Assembly (NCBI GenBank): GCA_003054655.1
Contig: QAYZ01000013.1
Coordinates: 248,001-312,000 of the forward strand
DNA from: Spartobacteria bacterium LR76
GTDB taxonomy: Bacteria; Verrucomicrobiota; Verrucomicrobiia; Chthoniobacterales; Terrimicrobiaceae
Length of the DNA stretch: 64,000 bases
Reading direction: 5' to 3'
The position numbers and the translations under genes are program-made. Shown here piece after piece: positions 8,619-17,152 of this stretch (positions are counted from its first letter, which is position 1; each line of letters begins with the position of its first letter). The notes under the pieces are model-generated. The model did no database searches. It was not told the DNA's origin and was given only the letters and a program-made list of their open reading frames with translations.

Positions 8619-9754
8619 AGCGCAGCAGTGATCTTCTTGGCAAAGGCGCGGTAGTTTGTCGCAAAGAGTGGTCGGGTGTGGGCGCTGCGTACATGATCGT
8701 ACGAAGCGCGGGCGCGATGGGCTACCTCTGCCGCCGGGAGAGAGGCAAATGCGCGAGCGGCGGCTTTCACCGAATCCACGTCACCTCGTGCAATGGGCAC
8801 CCCAAAGTCGCCGAGGTCGACCGAGGATTCCCAGGTCGTGATCGGCACCATCCCCGCGTGCATCGCGTGCAGGACGCTTCCTGCCCCACCCTCCGCCGAA
8901 GATGGATAGATGATCGCGCCATGCGTGCGAGCAATCTCGACGAAAGCCGGAGAGGTCATGTCCATCCAGCCCGCGTGGCGGATGTTGGGCAGCTCACGCA
9001 GCTCGCGATGATAGAGACGGTAAAAGTCGTCCTCCTTCTCCGGGCGGCCGCAGACGGTCAGCTCCAGGTCGGGCATGTCGGCGAAGGCATCGAGCGCGAG
9101 ATCGAGCCCCTTGTGCACCATGCCGTAGCTGCCGAGCCAGAGGAACTTTCGACGGCTTTGCTCGAAATCCCGCCCTTCCAGCCAGGGATGCTCCACGGCG
9201 GAGGAAAGCGGCACGCGCGTGATCGGCTTGCCTGCGAATTTGAAGCTGTCGATGGTGTATTGATTGCCCAGGATGGAGATCTGATTGGCCACCTCCGAGC
9301 CGCGCGATGGCGGCACATTGCGGCGCGGCACGAGAGCGATGCCCTTGCGATCACGGATGGCACAGAGACGCGTAAGCTCCGCGTGATTCCAGCCCAGCCA
9401 GTGCGAACCGGTGGCATGCAGCACGCGCACGCAATCTTTCGGCAGGTGGGGATGCCAGCGTTCCAGGTTGGAGTGAATATCCACGGCCACACGGCAATTC
9501 GTCGGCGGCTCGTAGTCGAGATTATCGTGATCCACCACCTGCACCTCAAAACCCTCCTTGCGAAAGCTCTCGGCCATGGTGACGCACTCGAAGGGGTTCG
9601 TGTGCCCCATGGCCTTCGGGATGTCGATGCCATCCACAAAAGGCCAGGTGATGTAGGAAAGCGCCACGACACCGCGATTGCGCCCCTCCGGTTTAAGGGT
9701 GATGACCCGGCGGGGCTTCTTGAGAACTTTGCGAATTTTTTGAGTCAGGGACAC
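8615..9754 (-). CDS. GT4-like (GT-B fold) glycosyltransferase
   Basis: The 379-residue protein has an N-terminal half with HATGSHWLGWNH and a C-terminal donor domain containing FLWLGSYGMVHKGLDLALDA, LELTVCGRP, and IYPSSAEGGAGSVLHAMHAG. This matches the GT4 layout, with glutamate in SAEGG serving as the sugar-nucleotide contact. It begins with GTG, 10 nt inside the upstream gene. It probably adds an internal or terminal residue; donor and acceptor are unknown. Confidence 0.75.
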   Translation of the reverse strand: MSLTQKIRKVLKKPRRVITLKPEGRNRGVVALSYITWPFVDGIDIPKAMGHTNPFECVTMAESFRKEGFEVQVVDHDNLDYEPPTNCRVAVDIHSNLERWHPHLPKDCVRVLHATGSHWLGWNHAELTRLCAIRDRKGIALVPRRNVPPSRGSEVANQISILGNQYTIDSFKFAGKPITRVPLSSAVEHPWLEGRDFEQSRRKFLWLGSYGMVHKGLDLALDAFADMPDLELTVCGRPEKEDDFYRLYHRELRELPNIRHAGWMDMTSPAFVEIARTHGAIIYPSSAEGGAGSVLHAMHAGMVPITTWESSVDLGDFGVPIARGDVDSVKAAARAFASLPAAEVAHRARASYDHVRSAHTRPLFATNYRAFAKKITAAL

Positions 9755-10764
9755 GGTTTAAAACGGCGTAGGAATTGGGAGGCGATTTTTTCGACGGGCG
9801 CAAGCTTCAACCGCAGTCGGCGCAACGCGGCCTCGGTCATCGGCTCGTCATAGGAAATCGACAGGAGAGGACTGTAAGTGCTGGGCTTGATCGAAATTTC
9901 GGCCTGCGGCGAGGCCGCCATCAAGCTCAGCCGACGGTAAAGATACAGTGGCATCCAGCTCATATTGGCCGAGAGGAGGCGGACGCCCTGCCCGGTCTTG
10001 AGCCGCGCAAAAACTCCGCCATGCGGCCCGGTCCAGAGTCGCTTCACGGTCGTGCGCCCAACGAGCTTCGTCGGGTTTTCTTCGTAGTCCTCCGCGAAAG
10101 CCAGGGCATCGTCAAAAACCTCGCCATCGTGCGGCTCGGAAAGACCGACGGATCGAATGCCCGCCCGGGCGCGAAACTCGCGGTAGGCATCCATTTCGTT
10201 GAAGGCCAGGCCTAGGTGAGTCTCGAGGCGTTCACGCTGCGCCTGAAGGTAAGCCTCATCTTGGAAGAGCACGTTAATCATCCGCACGAAATCACGCGCG
10301 ATGCGGGATGATGAGACAAAGCCATTCAGGCATTCGCCTCGGCACTGCTCCGTACAATCGTAGGCCGCGAGCCGCGCTTCGCGCGGGGCCAGCGGTGCCA
10401 GCACCAGCGTGTCGGAATCGAACGTCCAAAAAGCATCGACGCCATCGCGCTCCAGGAAATTCGCCATCAGAAACCAGCGACGAAAAACGAAGCGGAGCCA
10501 GTAGTCGGTGCCATTCAGTTTATTGAAACGATGGCGCGATCCCTGGATCGGCTGAAAGACCTTTTCGAAAAGTGCGAGATCCTGGCCAAATGCCAGATCC
10601 TCGAACGAAACAAAATCAGCTACGCCCTGCGTGTATTTTCGGTTGGCCGCATCTCCAAGCAGCACGATGCGCTTTTCCGGATTTGTGAGCCGGGCCGTGC
10701 GCAGAACATTGGAAAGATACGGCGCGTCACCGTAGTGAATGAAGATCAGAGGCGCAGGCTTCAT
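9745..10764 (-). CDS. Putative glycosyltransferase with a DSD motif
   Basis: The protein has about 339 residues. It starts MKPAPLIFIHYGDAPYL and carries AFWTFDSDTLVLA, a metal-binding aspartate turn like that of GT-A enzymes acting on surface glycans. CTEQCRGECLNGFVS lies where many nucleotide-diphospho-sugar transferases check the acceptor. It lacks the classical GT2 DDGS loop, so the family is uncertain. The ATG used overlaps the upstream stop as ATGA; a start 17 codons earlier is disfavoured because it lies inside that gene. Confidence 0.62.
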   Translation of the reverse strand: MKPAPLIFIHYGDAPYLSNVLRTARLTNPEKRIVLLGDAANRKYTQGVADFVSFEDLAFGQDLALFEKVFQPIQGSRHRFNKLNGTDYWLRFVFRRWFLMANFLERDGVDAFWTFDSDTLVLAPLAPREARLAAYDCTEQCRGECLNGFVSSSRIARDFVRMINVLFQDEAYLQAQRERLETHLGLAFNEMDAYREFRARAGIRSVGLSEPHDGEVFDDALAFAEDYEENPTKLVGRTTVKRLWTGPHGGVFARLKTGQGVRLLSANMSWMPLYLYRRLSLMAASPQAEISIKPSTYSPLLSISYDEPMTEAALRRLRLKLAPVEKIASQFLRRFKPCP

Positions 10765-11690
10765 TTTTTCTTTAGGAAACGACGGGCAAACGCCCGACCA
10801 AACGACGGCAGCCACTCAAGCGCACTCACTCGGGGCCGCTCGCTGACCGCGCCGCGGGCAGAAAGCACCTGATCCCGCCAATAGGGCAGAAAAAGCGCAT
10901 CGAGATTCCAGGAGGCATTCCGGATTCGTGTCTCCTCCTGGCGCAGCCGATCAGGCGTAACCTCCGCGTAGTCGTCGACGAAAAGGATCGGCAGCTCGGT
11001 GAAAGCCCGCATCGCCGGAGACCTCAGCACGACAGGGATTGCACCTGCGTAGAGCGCCTCCCACATACGGTGGGTGTCAATACCATTTCCGGGAGGACTC
11101 AGCACAAAACGATGGGTGAGCAACGCATCGAGATACGCATCATTGTCTCCATGCCCCGCTGGCGGCTGAAAAGTGACCCAGTCTTCATCAGCCAACTCTC
11201 GAAACCGCGCATAAACCGGCTGCCGGATCTGGGGATTCGTATCAGGTCGGAAATTCACGTAGAGCCATTTCTCTCTGGGCCGATCATCCTCGAGCCCGGC
11301 CGCGATGTCGCCTGCCCTCAAGGTGACCGGACTATCCTGAGCTCCCAGCCCCAGGGGAAGCGGGTGAACCCGCACATCCTCGACAAGCGCATTGCTGCCG
11401 AACCATGCATGGACGTTTGCAGGAGCCTCCCCGAGGCGTTTTGCATCGATCGGATAGTCTCCCTGGCCTGTGACCAGTACCACCCGTCGATTCGTTCGGA
11501 CGAGGCGACCGAAGCATTCCCAGATCCGGTCGATCTTGCAAAAGACCGTCTGTCCTCCTGCGAATCGCGCGTCGGGCTCACTCTCGCCAAAGCTATCCTG
11601 CCAGAAAACGTGATCACAGAGCGCGATAAAGCGGTCAGCGTTGACGTACTCCTGACGAATGCGATCGAGGTAATCGAACGGAACAGGCAT
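10761..11690 (-). CDS. Exostosin-like (GT47-type) glycosyltransferase
   Basis: The protein has about 309 residues. The C-terminal half carries HRFVLSPPGNGIDTHRMWEA followed by YAGAIPVV and a short LPILFVDDYAEV segment. This is the exostosin/GT47 signature, in which the Ser-Pro-x-Gly-x-Gly-x-Asp run binds the donor and E-A-L-x-x-G-x-I-P-V-V closes the site. The N-terminal half is the less conserved acceptor domain. The ATG giving MPVPFDYL overlaps the upstream stop as TAATG; an alternative start 33 nt earlier lies inside the upstream gene. It probably acts in the cytoplasm on a lipid-linked glycan. Confidence 0.72.
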   Translation of the reverse strand: MPVPFDYLDRIRQEYVNADRFIALCDHVFWQDSFGESEPDARFAGGQTVFCKIDRIWECFGRLVRTNRRVVLVTGQGDYPIDAKRLGEAPANVHAWFGSNALVEDVRVHPLPLGLGAQDSPVTLRAGDIAAGLEDDRPREKWLYVNFRPDTNPQIRQPVYARFRELADEDWVTFQPPAGHGDNDAYLDALLTHRFVLSPPGNGIDTHRMWEALYAGAIPVVLRSPAMRAFTELPILFVDDYAEVTPDRLRQEETRIRNASWNLDALFLPYWRDQVLSARGAVSERPRVSALEWLPSFGRAFARRFLKKK

Positions 11691-12610
11691 TACCAATAAC
11701 AGCCGTTCTCGATCTTGTTCCAATTCGCCGGCCGCTCCGACTCAAGCGGGCTGCGCCAGGCGGAAGTCTGGAGTGCGCGGAAGGCAGGCTGTTCACGCCA
11801 GCGTGTGCCCGTGATGCCAAAGAGAAGCTGCGTCGCCCCGCCGAGATGGATGCACGGTTTACCCAGCTTCTTGATCACTGCGCCAATCGGCAACCCATAG
11901 GCTCCGCATCCCACAATCGCTGCGTCGAATGTCTGCGAGGCGACAGCCTGGGACAAAGCATCAAAGCTCTCGCTCCATGAACCATGCCCCTCACTATTAC
12001 CGCCAAGCGTCTGCGGCGGTCGCAGAGTCTTCAGGTTAAAAGCAGGAAGAACATCGGAATTCGTAAAAATGGCTTCGCGTCGATTGCGATACTGATCCTC
12101 AATCGAAGCCGTGAACGGATGCACCACCAGAACATCCAGCCCCGCCAGATGGCGCGACCAGGGTTCCGGACCAAGATACGGCTCAAGTGAACCGAGATCA
12201 GTCAATGCAGCCTCCGGGCATCGACTGCGAATGTGCACCGCCTCGTAGGGGGCATTCATCAAACCCAGCAGGTCGGCCTGCTCCAACGCGCTTAGGTAAA
12301 TCTCCGCAAAGCGGGCGAATTGCTCCCTCGTCGCAGGATACACCCCGCTATGCAGCCACACTTTTTGCAAAAACGCCTCATCCGCCCGTCCAGTCTCCTG
12401 AAACGCCCCGATACAGTTGCTTTCCGTCCAGCCAAGGCGACTCGCCAGGAACGGTCTGCGCTCCCGCAATGCACCGCCGATAAACTGCCCGACGAGGTAA
12501 TGGCCAAGAGCAGCCGTGAGCCGCTGGTCGCGAGGAGGCACTTTCGCGCGTCCCAATAGACCCGACAGCCTTTCCCGCAGGGAAGAGAGAATCGATGAAC
12601 CGGTTGCCAT
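11690..12610 (-). CDS. Conserved glycan-cluster protein of unknown function
   Basis: The 306-residue protein has no membrane helix or signal peptide. Its C-terminal third is distinctive: FDAAIVGCGAYGLPIGAVIK, then CIHLGGATQLLFGITGTRW, and it ends NGCYW. I recall this C-terminal pattern from unnamed proteins in other bacterial polysaccharide clusters, but no function has been assigned that I know of. The GCGAYG loop and the LGGATQLLFG segment suggest a nucleotide- or sugar-binding pocket of a GT-B-like half domain; that is inference. It is coupled to the GT47-like gene by a TAATG overlap. Confidence 0.6.
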   Translation of the reverse strand: MATGSSILSSLRERLSGLLGRAKVPPRDQRLTAALGHYLVGQFIGGALRERRPFLASRLGWTESNCIGAFQETGRADEAFLQKVWLHSGVYPATREQFARFAEIYLSALEQADLLGLMNAPYEAVHIRSRCPEAALTDLGSLEPYLGPEPWSRHLAGLDVLVVHPFTASIEDQYRNRREAIFTNSDVLPAFNLKTLRPPQTLGGNSEGHGSWSESFDALSQAVASQTFDAAIVGCGAYGLPIGAVIKKLGKPCIHLGGATQLLFGITGTRWREQPAFRALQTSAWRSPLESERPANWNKIENGCYW

Positions 12611-12618
12611 GATAGGTT

Positions 12619-13260
12619 TTAACGGGGTTTCCGCCAGAGCGAGCGGATGGAGTTCTGCCAGATGCCGAGTACGGGCAGTTCAATGTAAGTATCCAGCGTA
12701 CCAATGCCGTTGCGGCGCGCCCAGGCATTGTAGTGTTTCACGTTGTGCTTGAAATACTGATCCCCCCCGGCACTGGCGAGCGAACGCTCATGCGAGGGAT
12801 GATCAATATACCCGACGTGATTTTCGTACACGCCCGCCTTTTGGCAGGCGCGGCTAAGCCACCAGTCGATGGTCGCCGCGCCGCACCAGAGATCCGGCAT
12901 GTCAGGCGTAAGCAGGTTGTCCCAGATGGCATTCGGGATGTAGTACATGTCCACGCCGTAGGTGATCTCATGCGACGGAAGTTCGCGGCGGTGAAAACCG
13001 TGAACGATGTCAGGATTCGGCAGATCGAACGGATCGCGCGTAATGATCACGTCCGAGTTGCACCACACGAAGCCCTGCCCATTGGAATTCTCGCGACCAA
13101 GCTTCAGGATCTCGCCAAACTTTACCATCTCCGGCCCGGCACGAAAGATGACAGGATCCAGACCGAAGGCCTCGATGCTCTCCAGGAGCTTCGCCTGCGC
13201 AACACGGAGACGCTCGCTCCGGCATGGCTCAATCCACTGGAAGACAACGGGCTTTTTCAT
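12619..13260 (-). CDS. Putative glycosyltransferase-like protein
   Basis: The protein has about 213 residues, starting MKKPVVFQWIEPC. It has GFVWCNSDVIITRDPFDLP, which resembles the metal-binding turn of small GT-A enzymes, followed by DIVHGFHRRELP and a Trp-rich middle. It is short for a complete glycosyltransferase but has recognisable beginning and end and no sign of truncation. I cannot name the family. An alternative start 46 codons upstream is unlikely because it would run into the preceding gene. Confidence 0.55.
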   Translation of the reverse strand: MKKPVVFQWIEPCRSERLRVAQAKLLESIEAFGLDPVIFRAGPEMVKFGEILKLGRENSNGQGFVWCNSDVIITRDPFDLPNPDIVHGFHRRELPSHEITYGVDMYYIPNAIWDNLLTPDMPDLWCGAATIDWWLSRACQKAGVYENHVGYIDHPSHERSLASAGGDQYFKHNVKHYNAWARRNGIGTLDTYIELPVLGIWQNSIRSLWRKPR

Positions 13261-13280
13261 AGGATCAGGCAAAACAGATA

Positions 13281-14123
13281 TCAGCGTGCTTTCCACCGCT
13301 CCTCGGCGCAGTCGTACTCGAAAATCCGCGCAGGAGACGGCGGGAGGATTTGGTTCCACAGAAAGCGCCTCAACGCGGGATTGCAGCGGTATTCCCAATA
13401 TTCGGTGAGCTTCTCCCGGAAGGTCATCGGCCGCACCAGAGAACGCGCCTCGTCGTTATACGCCTCAATGCCGGTGCTGAGCTGGCCGTGATGAATCCTG
13501 AACGCGCCAAGATGCGAGTACACCGAATGCAGCGGTGCCTGCGATGCAAATGAGTGCCACAGAAAATAATCACCTGCCAAACGAAACCGGCGCAGCTTTT
13601 CCAGGTCTATGGAACGATTCAGCTTCGCCGACCAAAAGGTCGACTCCTGCTGGACGCTGGGCCTCGGATGCGGACCAAGATAAACGCCTGTCTCGAAAAA
13701 CTCCCTCCGAAACCGCGGCGGCTTCCACGACGCGATGATCTGCGAGCGCTCATTCTGCAACACGCTGTATCCCGTCACCCAGTCCACCCCGGGATGAGTG
13801 AATACCTCAGCCAGAATCTCAAACGCTCGCGGATGGTAGGTATCGCCTGCGTTCAAGTAAGCCACCACATCGCCCGTTGCGGACTGCAAGCCTTTCGCCA
13901 ACGCATCATACATTCCCGAGTCCGGCTCCGAGCGAAACCCGACACCACGGTCCGCATAGCTCGCGGCCAGCGTCGCCGTGCCATCCGTGGAAGCTCCATC
14001 AATGATCCAATACTCCAGCTCAACGGAGCCATCACGAACTGCCGTCTGGTTGACGATTGACTCGATTGTCTCGCCAAGCAACCCCGCCGCATTACGACAG
14101 GGAGTGATGATGGAGATTTTCAC
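13281..14123 (-). CDS. GT2 family glycosyltransferase (WcaE-like)
   Basis: The 280-residue protein shows the GT2 pattern: ISIITPCRNAAGLL, WIIDGASTDGT, SEPDSGMYDALAKGL, and AYLNAGDTYHP. The DGASTDGT and EPDSGMYDA segments are characteristic of the colanic-acid WcaE-like subgroup, which transfers hexoses or deoxyhexoses to lipid-linked glycans. The donor is not readable from sequence. It is closely related in pattern to the next gene upstream, suggesting a local duplication or parallel recruitment. Confidence 0.83.
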   Translation of the reverse strand: MKISIITPCRNAAGLLGETIESIVNQTAVRDGSVELEYWIIDGASTDGTATLAASYADRGVGFRSEPDSGMYDALAKGLQSATGDVVAYLNAGDTYHPRAFEILAEVFTHPGVDWVTGYSVLQNERSQIIASWKPPRFRREFFETGVYLGPHPRPSVQQESTFWSAKLNRSIDLEKLRRFRLAGDYFLWHSFASQAPLHSVYSHLGAFRIHHGQLSTGIEAYNDEARSLVRPMTFREKLTEYWEYRCNPALRRFLWNQILPPSPARIFEYDCAEERWKAR

Positions 14124-14132
14124 TTACTGGGG

Positions 14133-15023
14133 TTAGGTAATGGAATACCTCTGCTCGCGCTTCCGATAACGATCCGCGCCCGCGTCAAAAATTAACACCG
14201 GAGCAAAATGGTTCGTCTGATAAAACCAGGAGTGAATGAGTCGAACCGACCAGGGACGCTTGAAGAAGAATTTCTCGGCATGGCTTTTACGTCGGATGAG
14301 CGAATCGCCCGCTCTCACCTTGTCTTCTGAAAGCTGAGAGCGAATCTGGCGAACCTCCTCTGCATAAACCTCGGCATGTTGAGCAGACCGGTTCTCCCCG
14401 GTGTAATGAAATCCTCCGAGCAATGCAGTCGTGGCTACGAGATCAGCATGCCGGGCAAATCGAGTCCACAGATCGAAGTCCGCGGCGAGTTTCCAGCGGG
14501 TATCCAGGCCTCCTACCTTCTCAAAAAGGCGGCGGCGCCAAAAACAACACTCCTGCATCACACAACCCAATCCGCCTGAATGAAATGCCCCCCCGGCAAG
14601 CAACTCGCGCGGAAACGGTGTAAGATTGGAGACATCCTGCACTGCATAGTCCCGCAGCCCGCTTCGGATCCCCGATATCCACTCGATTTCCGGGAAGTCC
14701 CGGAAAATCCGTGCGACAACGCGGAGCGTCCACGGCAAGTAGACATCATCACTATTCAGCCAGCACAGGATCTCGCCTGAGGATCGGGAAAATCCCTTAT
14801 TGATCGCATCGTACTGTCCATGATCAGGCTCTATGATCAGGTGCGACAGTCGTTCACGGAAGTTTTCCAGGATGCCTCGGCTTCCATCCGTGCTTGCTCC
14901 GTCAACGACGATGTACTCGAGGTTGGAATAATCCTGCACGAGGACGGAGTTCAGCGCCCGGGCCAGCCGGGTAGCGCCATTGTAGTTCGGCGTGACTACC
15001 GAGATCTTGAGATCATCGTTCAC
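14133..15023 (-). CDS. GT2 family glycosyltransferase (WcaE-like)
   Basis: The 296-residue enzyme has ISVVTPNYNGATRL, YIVVDGASTDGS, EPDHGQYDAINKGF and CWLNSDDVYL, which are the strand-1, nucleotide-loop, ExDxG and DxD motifs of GT2. AADFDLWTRFA supplies the acceptor-side aspartate. No membrane segment is present. The EPDxGxYDA loop matches the neighbouring gene, so the two are probably members of the same subgroup acting on successive linkages. Confidence 0.84.
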   Translation of the reverse strand: MNDDLKISVVTPNYNGATRLARALNSVLVQDYSNLEYIVVDGASTDGSRGILENFRERLSHLIIEPDHGQYDAINKGFSRSSGEILCWLNSDDVYLPWTLRVVARIFRDFPEIEWISGIRSGLRDYAVQDVSNLTPFPRELLAGGAFHSGGLGCVMQECCFWRRRLFEKVGGLDTRWKLAADFDLWTRFARHADLVATTALLGGFHYTGENRSAQHAEVYAEEVRQIRSQLSEDKVRAGDSLIRRKSHAEKFFFKRPWSVRLIHSWFYQTNHFAPVLIFDAGADRYRKREQRYSIT

Positions 15024-15026
15024 AGA

Positions 15027-16040
15027 CTATTCAGGGAAGTAAACAAGCTCGCCAGCCCTGCGCTGAATATCAAGTCGACGCCAGGCTTCGAACCTCTGTT
15101 TCAGCGACATTCCTTTCGGCAGGTTCTCCGGAGCATCATGGCGCGAAAAATTGAAAGCCATGCCAGACAGCCCGGCGAGCTGGAGTCTTCGATTCACTCG
15201 CTTTATCGCACCGAGATAGGTCTTATAGAGAATCTTCGCGGCCGCTTTTTTGGTAGACGAGGCGATGTCATAATCACCCAATCCGGTCCACACATACCGC
15301 GGCAACCGTCGCCACATATTGGTAAAATGATAGAAGAGCACCGGCCGCCCATCTGCCGTGGGACAGACCCGAGTGCCGCCCACTTTATGTCTCCCGAGAT
15401 TCCAAGGCGCAAGATTCGCCCCAGGATGATCGATGATCTTCACCCCGCTATAGCGCTCCGGCCACTCGTCCAGGTACTTCTGATCACCGAACTTTCCGTC
15501 CTCGACACGATCATGGCACCACTCGATGCATTGTTCGCGCCACCGCCGCACACAGCTCAGCCCCTCCTCGTCCCGGCGGATGGAGACCCAGCCGACGTTG
15601 AAACGCCCATATTGCAGACGAGCCGAATCAGGCTGGGCGTGCCGATGCTCGATGATCCCGATCGATGCGTCACCCAGTTCCGCGAACACACCTTCGTAAT
15701 TTCCAAAGAAATATAAGTCTGCGTCGAGGTAGGTAAGGAGATCAATCTGCAGATGCCGCTCAAAGAGGAATGCCATCCATGCTGCAGTGAGCGTGAATAT
15801 ATACTCCGCGCGGCTGCGTGCGGGCTTCACCTCGAGCAGCGCAGGATCGAAAGCCTCCAGCTCCTCCAGGCTGACCGCCTCGATATTGGCATCCCCCAAA
15901 CGCCCCAACCGTTCATGGCACTCCGGACTGAGACAGAGAAACCAGAGGCGAAATTGATCCCCGGTTTTCCTCAGCGACTCGACCAGGGCAAGCGCCCGGG
16001 GAAGAAACCGATGATCTGCGTACGTGCAGAAATGCCTCAT
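15027..16040 (-). CDS. Nucleotide-diphospho-sugar transferase-like protein (GT-A)
   Basis: The 337-residue protein starts MRHFCTYADHRFLPRALALV and carries LLTYLDADLYFFGN, a DAD metal-binding motif as in GT8/GT77-like transferases. The segments YGRFNVGWVSIRRDEEG, DQKYLDEWPER and HPGANLAPWN recur in glycosyltransferases found in bacterial polysaccharide clusters, and the final helix-rich 80 residues are basic. It probably transfers a hexose or heptose. It lies between a GT2 gene (gap of 3 nt) and an aminotransferase gene (ATGA overlap). Confidence 0.7.
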   Translation of the reverse strand: MRHFCTYADHRFLPRALALVESLRKTGDQFRLWFLCLSPECHERLGRLGDANIEAVSLEELEAFDPALLEVKPARSRAEYIFTLTAAWMAFLFERHLQIDLLTYLDADLYFFGNYEGVFAELGDASIGIIEHRHAQPDSARLQYGRFNVGWVSIRRDEEGLSCVRRWREQCIEWCHDRVEDGKFGDQKYLDEWPERYSGVKIIDHPGANLAPWNLGRHKVGGTRVCPTADGRPVLFYHFTNMWRRLPRYVWTGLGDYDIASSTKKAAAKILYKTYLGAIKRVNRRLQLAGLSGMAFNFSRHDAPENLPKGMSLKQRFEAWRRLDIQRRAGELVYFPE

Positions 16041-17152
16041 GCAAAAAAGCTGACCACCCCGTCGATGACTCGCGCCACCTCCTCATCGGAGAGATGCGGA
16101 TGCATCGGCAGACACAACAAGGTGCGGCAAGCCTCCTCCGAGGCGCTCAGGTCGACCGTACTTTCGTCGACGTACTCAAGATAGGCAGGCTGACGATGAA
16201 TCGGCTGCGGGTAAAGAATCCCGGCCACCACCTGCCTCTCGGCGAGATAAGCTTTGAGATCATTGCGACGCCCGGTCCCGATCGTGTATTGATGAAAAAC
16301 GTGCCCCTCATGCACTGACGGGCGCATGATCTCCAGGGTAGAAAAGGCGCTATCGTATTGACTGGCAATAGCACGACGACGTGCGTTATCCGCATCCAGA
16401 TGACGCAGCTTCACTCTCAGAATGGCCGCTTGCAACTCGTCGAGTCGGGAGTTCATTCCCACCTCGGAACTGATGTACCTTTCACGCCACCCGTATTGGC
16501 GAAGGGACAAGATATGCTCGGCAACCTCCAATGATAGCGTAAAAGCCACTCCGGCATCACCGATGGCTCCCAGATTCTTGGTGGGATAGCAGCTATAGGC
16601 CGCCGCATGACCAAATGTGCCAACCTTGCAACCGTCCCACAAAGCACCGTGAGCCTGCGAACAGTCCTCCACCACCTGGAAACCATGTATTTCCGCCCAG
16701 GCCATGAGCGTCGTCATGTCAACCGCCTGTCCGTAAAGGTGCACCGGCACCACAGCCGCCAGTTTCCTCTCGGAGACCAACACCTTTTCCAATGACGCGA
16801 GATCCAGCAAATATGTTTCGGGATTGATATCAAGAAACACTGGTCTGGCACCGGCCCGGACCACCGCGGTCGCAGTCGCCACCGCCGTGTGAGTCGGGAT
16901 CCCAACCAGATCACCCGGCTGTACGCCGCATGCCCGCAGACAGAGCTCGACAGCGTCGGTGCCATTCGCAAGCCCGACCGCATACCCTCCGCCCATCCAC
17001 TCTGCATACTCGCGCTCGAAAGCGTTGACTTGCTCGCCGAGGATATAATTTGTTCCGCCGAGCGCGGTTTTCAGCGCAGCGTCAATTTCCTCCCGGTGAG
17101 CTTGATAGGAGGCCGCAGGATTGGCGGGGAAGACCGGAGTCAGGTCAGACAT
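16037..17152 (-). CDS. DegT/DnrJ/EryC1/StrS-type sugar aminotransferase
   Basis: The 371-residue PLP enzyme converts a 3- or 4-keto nucleotide sugar to an amino sugar. The PLP lysine is Lys192 in CYPTKNLGAIGDAG, the ring-nitrogen aspartate is Asp163 in VVEDCSQAHGA, and NGTDAVELCLRA is the phosphate-binding loop. The length is normal. SYPTKNLG in place of SFHPxKxxT points to the FdtB/QdtB/DesV-like 3-amino branch rather than the PseC-type branch, which is inference from the motif. Its neighbours are an epimerase and glycosyltransferases, so it should feed a dTDP- or UDP-amino-deoxy sugar into this glycan. It overlaps the upstream gene by 8 nt. Confidence 0.88.
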   Translation of the reverse strand: MSDLTPVFPANPAASYQAHREEIDAALKTALGGTNYILGEQVNAFEREYAEWMGGGYAVGLANGTDAVELCLRACGVQPGDLVGIPTHTAVATATAVVRAGARPVFLDINPETYLLDLASLEKVLVSERKLAAVVPVHLYGQAVDMTTLMAWAEIHGFQVVEDCSQAHGALWDGCKVGTFGHAAAYSCYPTKNLGAIGDAGVAFTLSLEVAEHILSLRQYGWRERYISSEVGMNSRLDELQAAILRVKLRHLDADNARRRAIASQYDSAFSTLEIMRPSVHEGHVFHQYTIGTGRRNDLKAYLAERQVVAGILYPQPIHRQPAYLEYVDESTVDLSASEEACRTLLCLPMHPHLSDEEVARVIDGVVSFFA

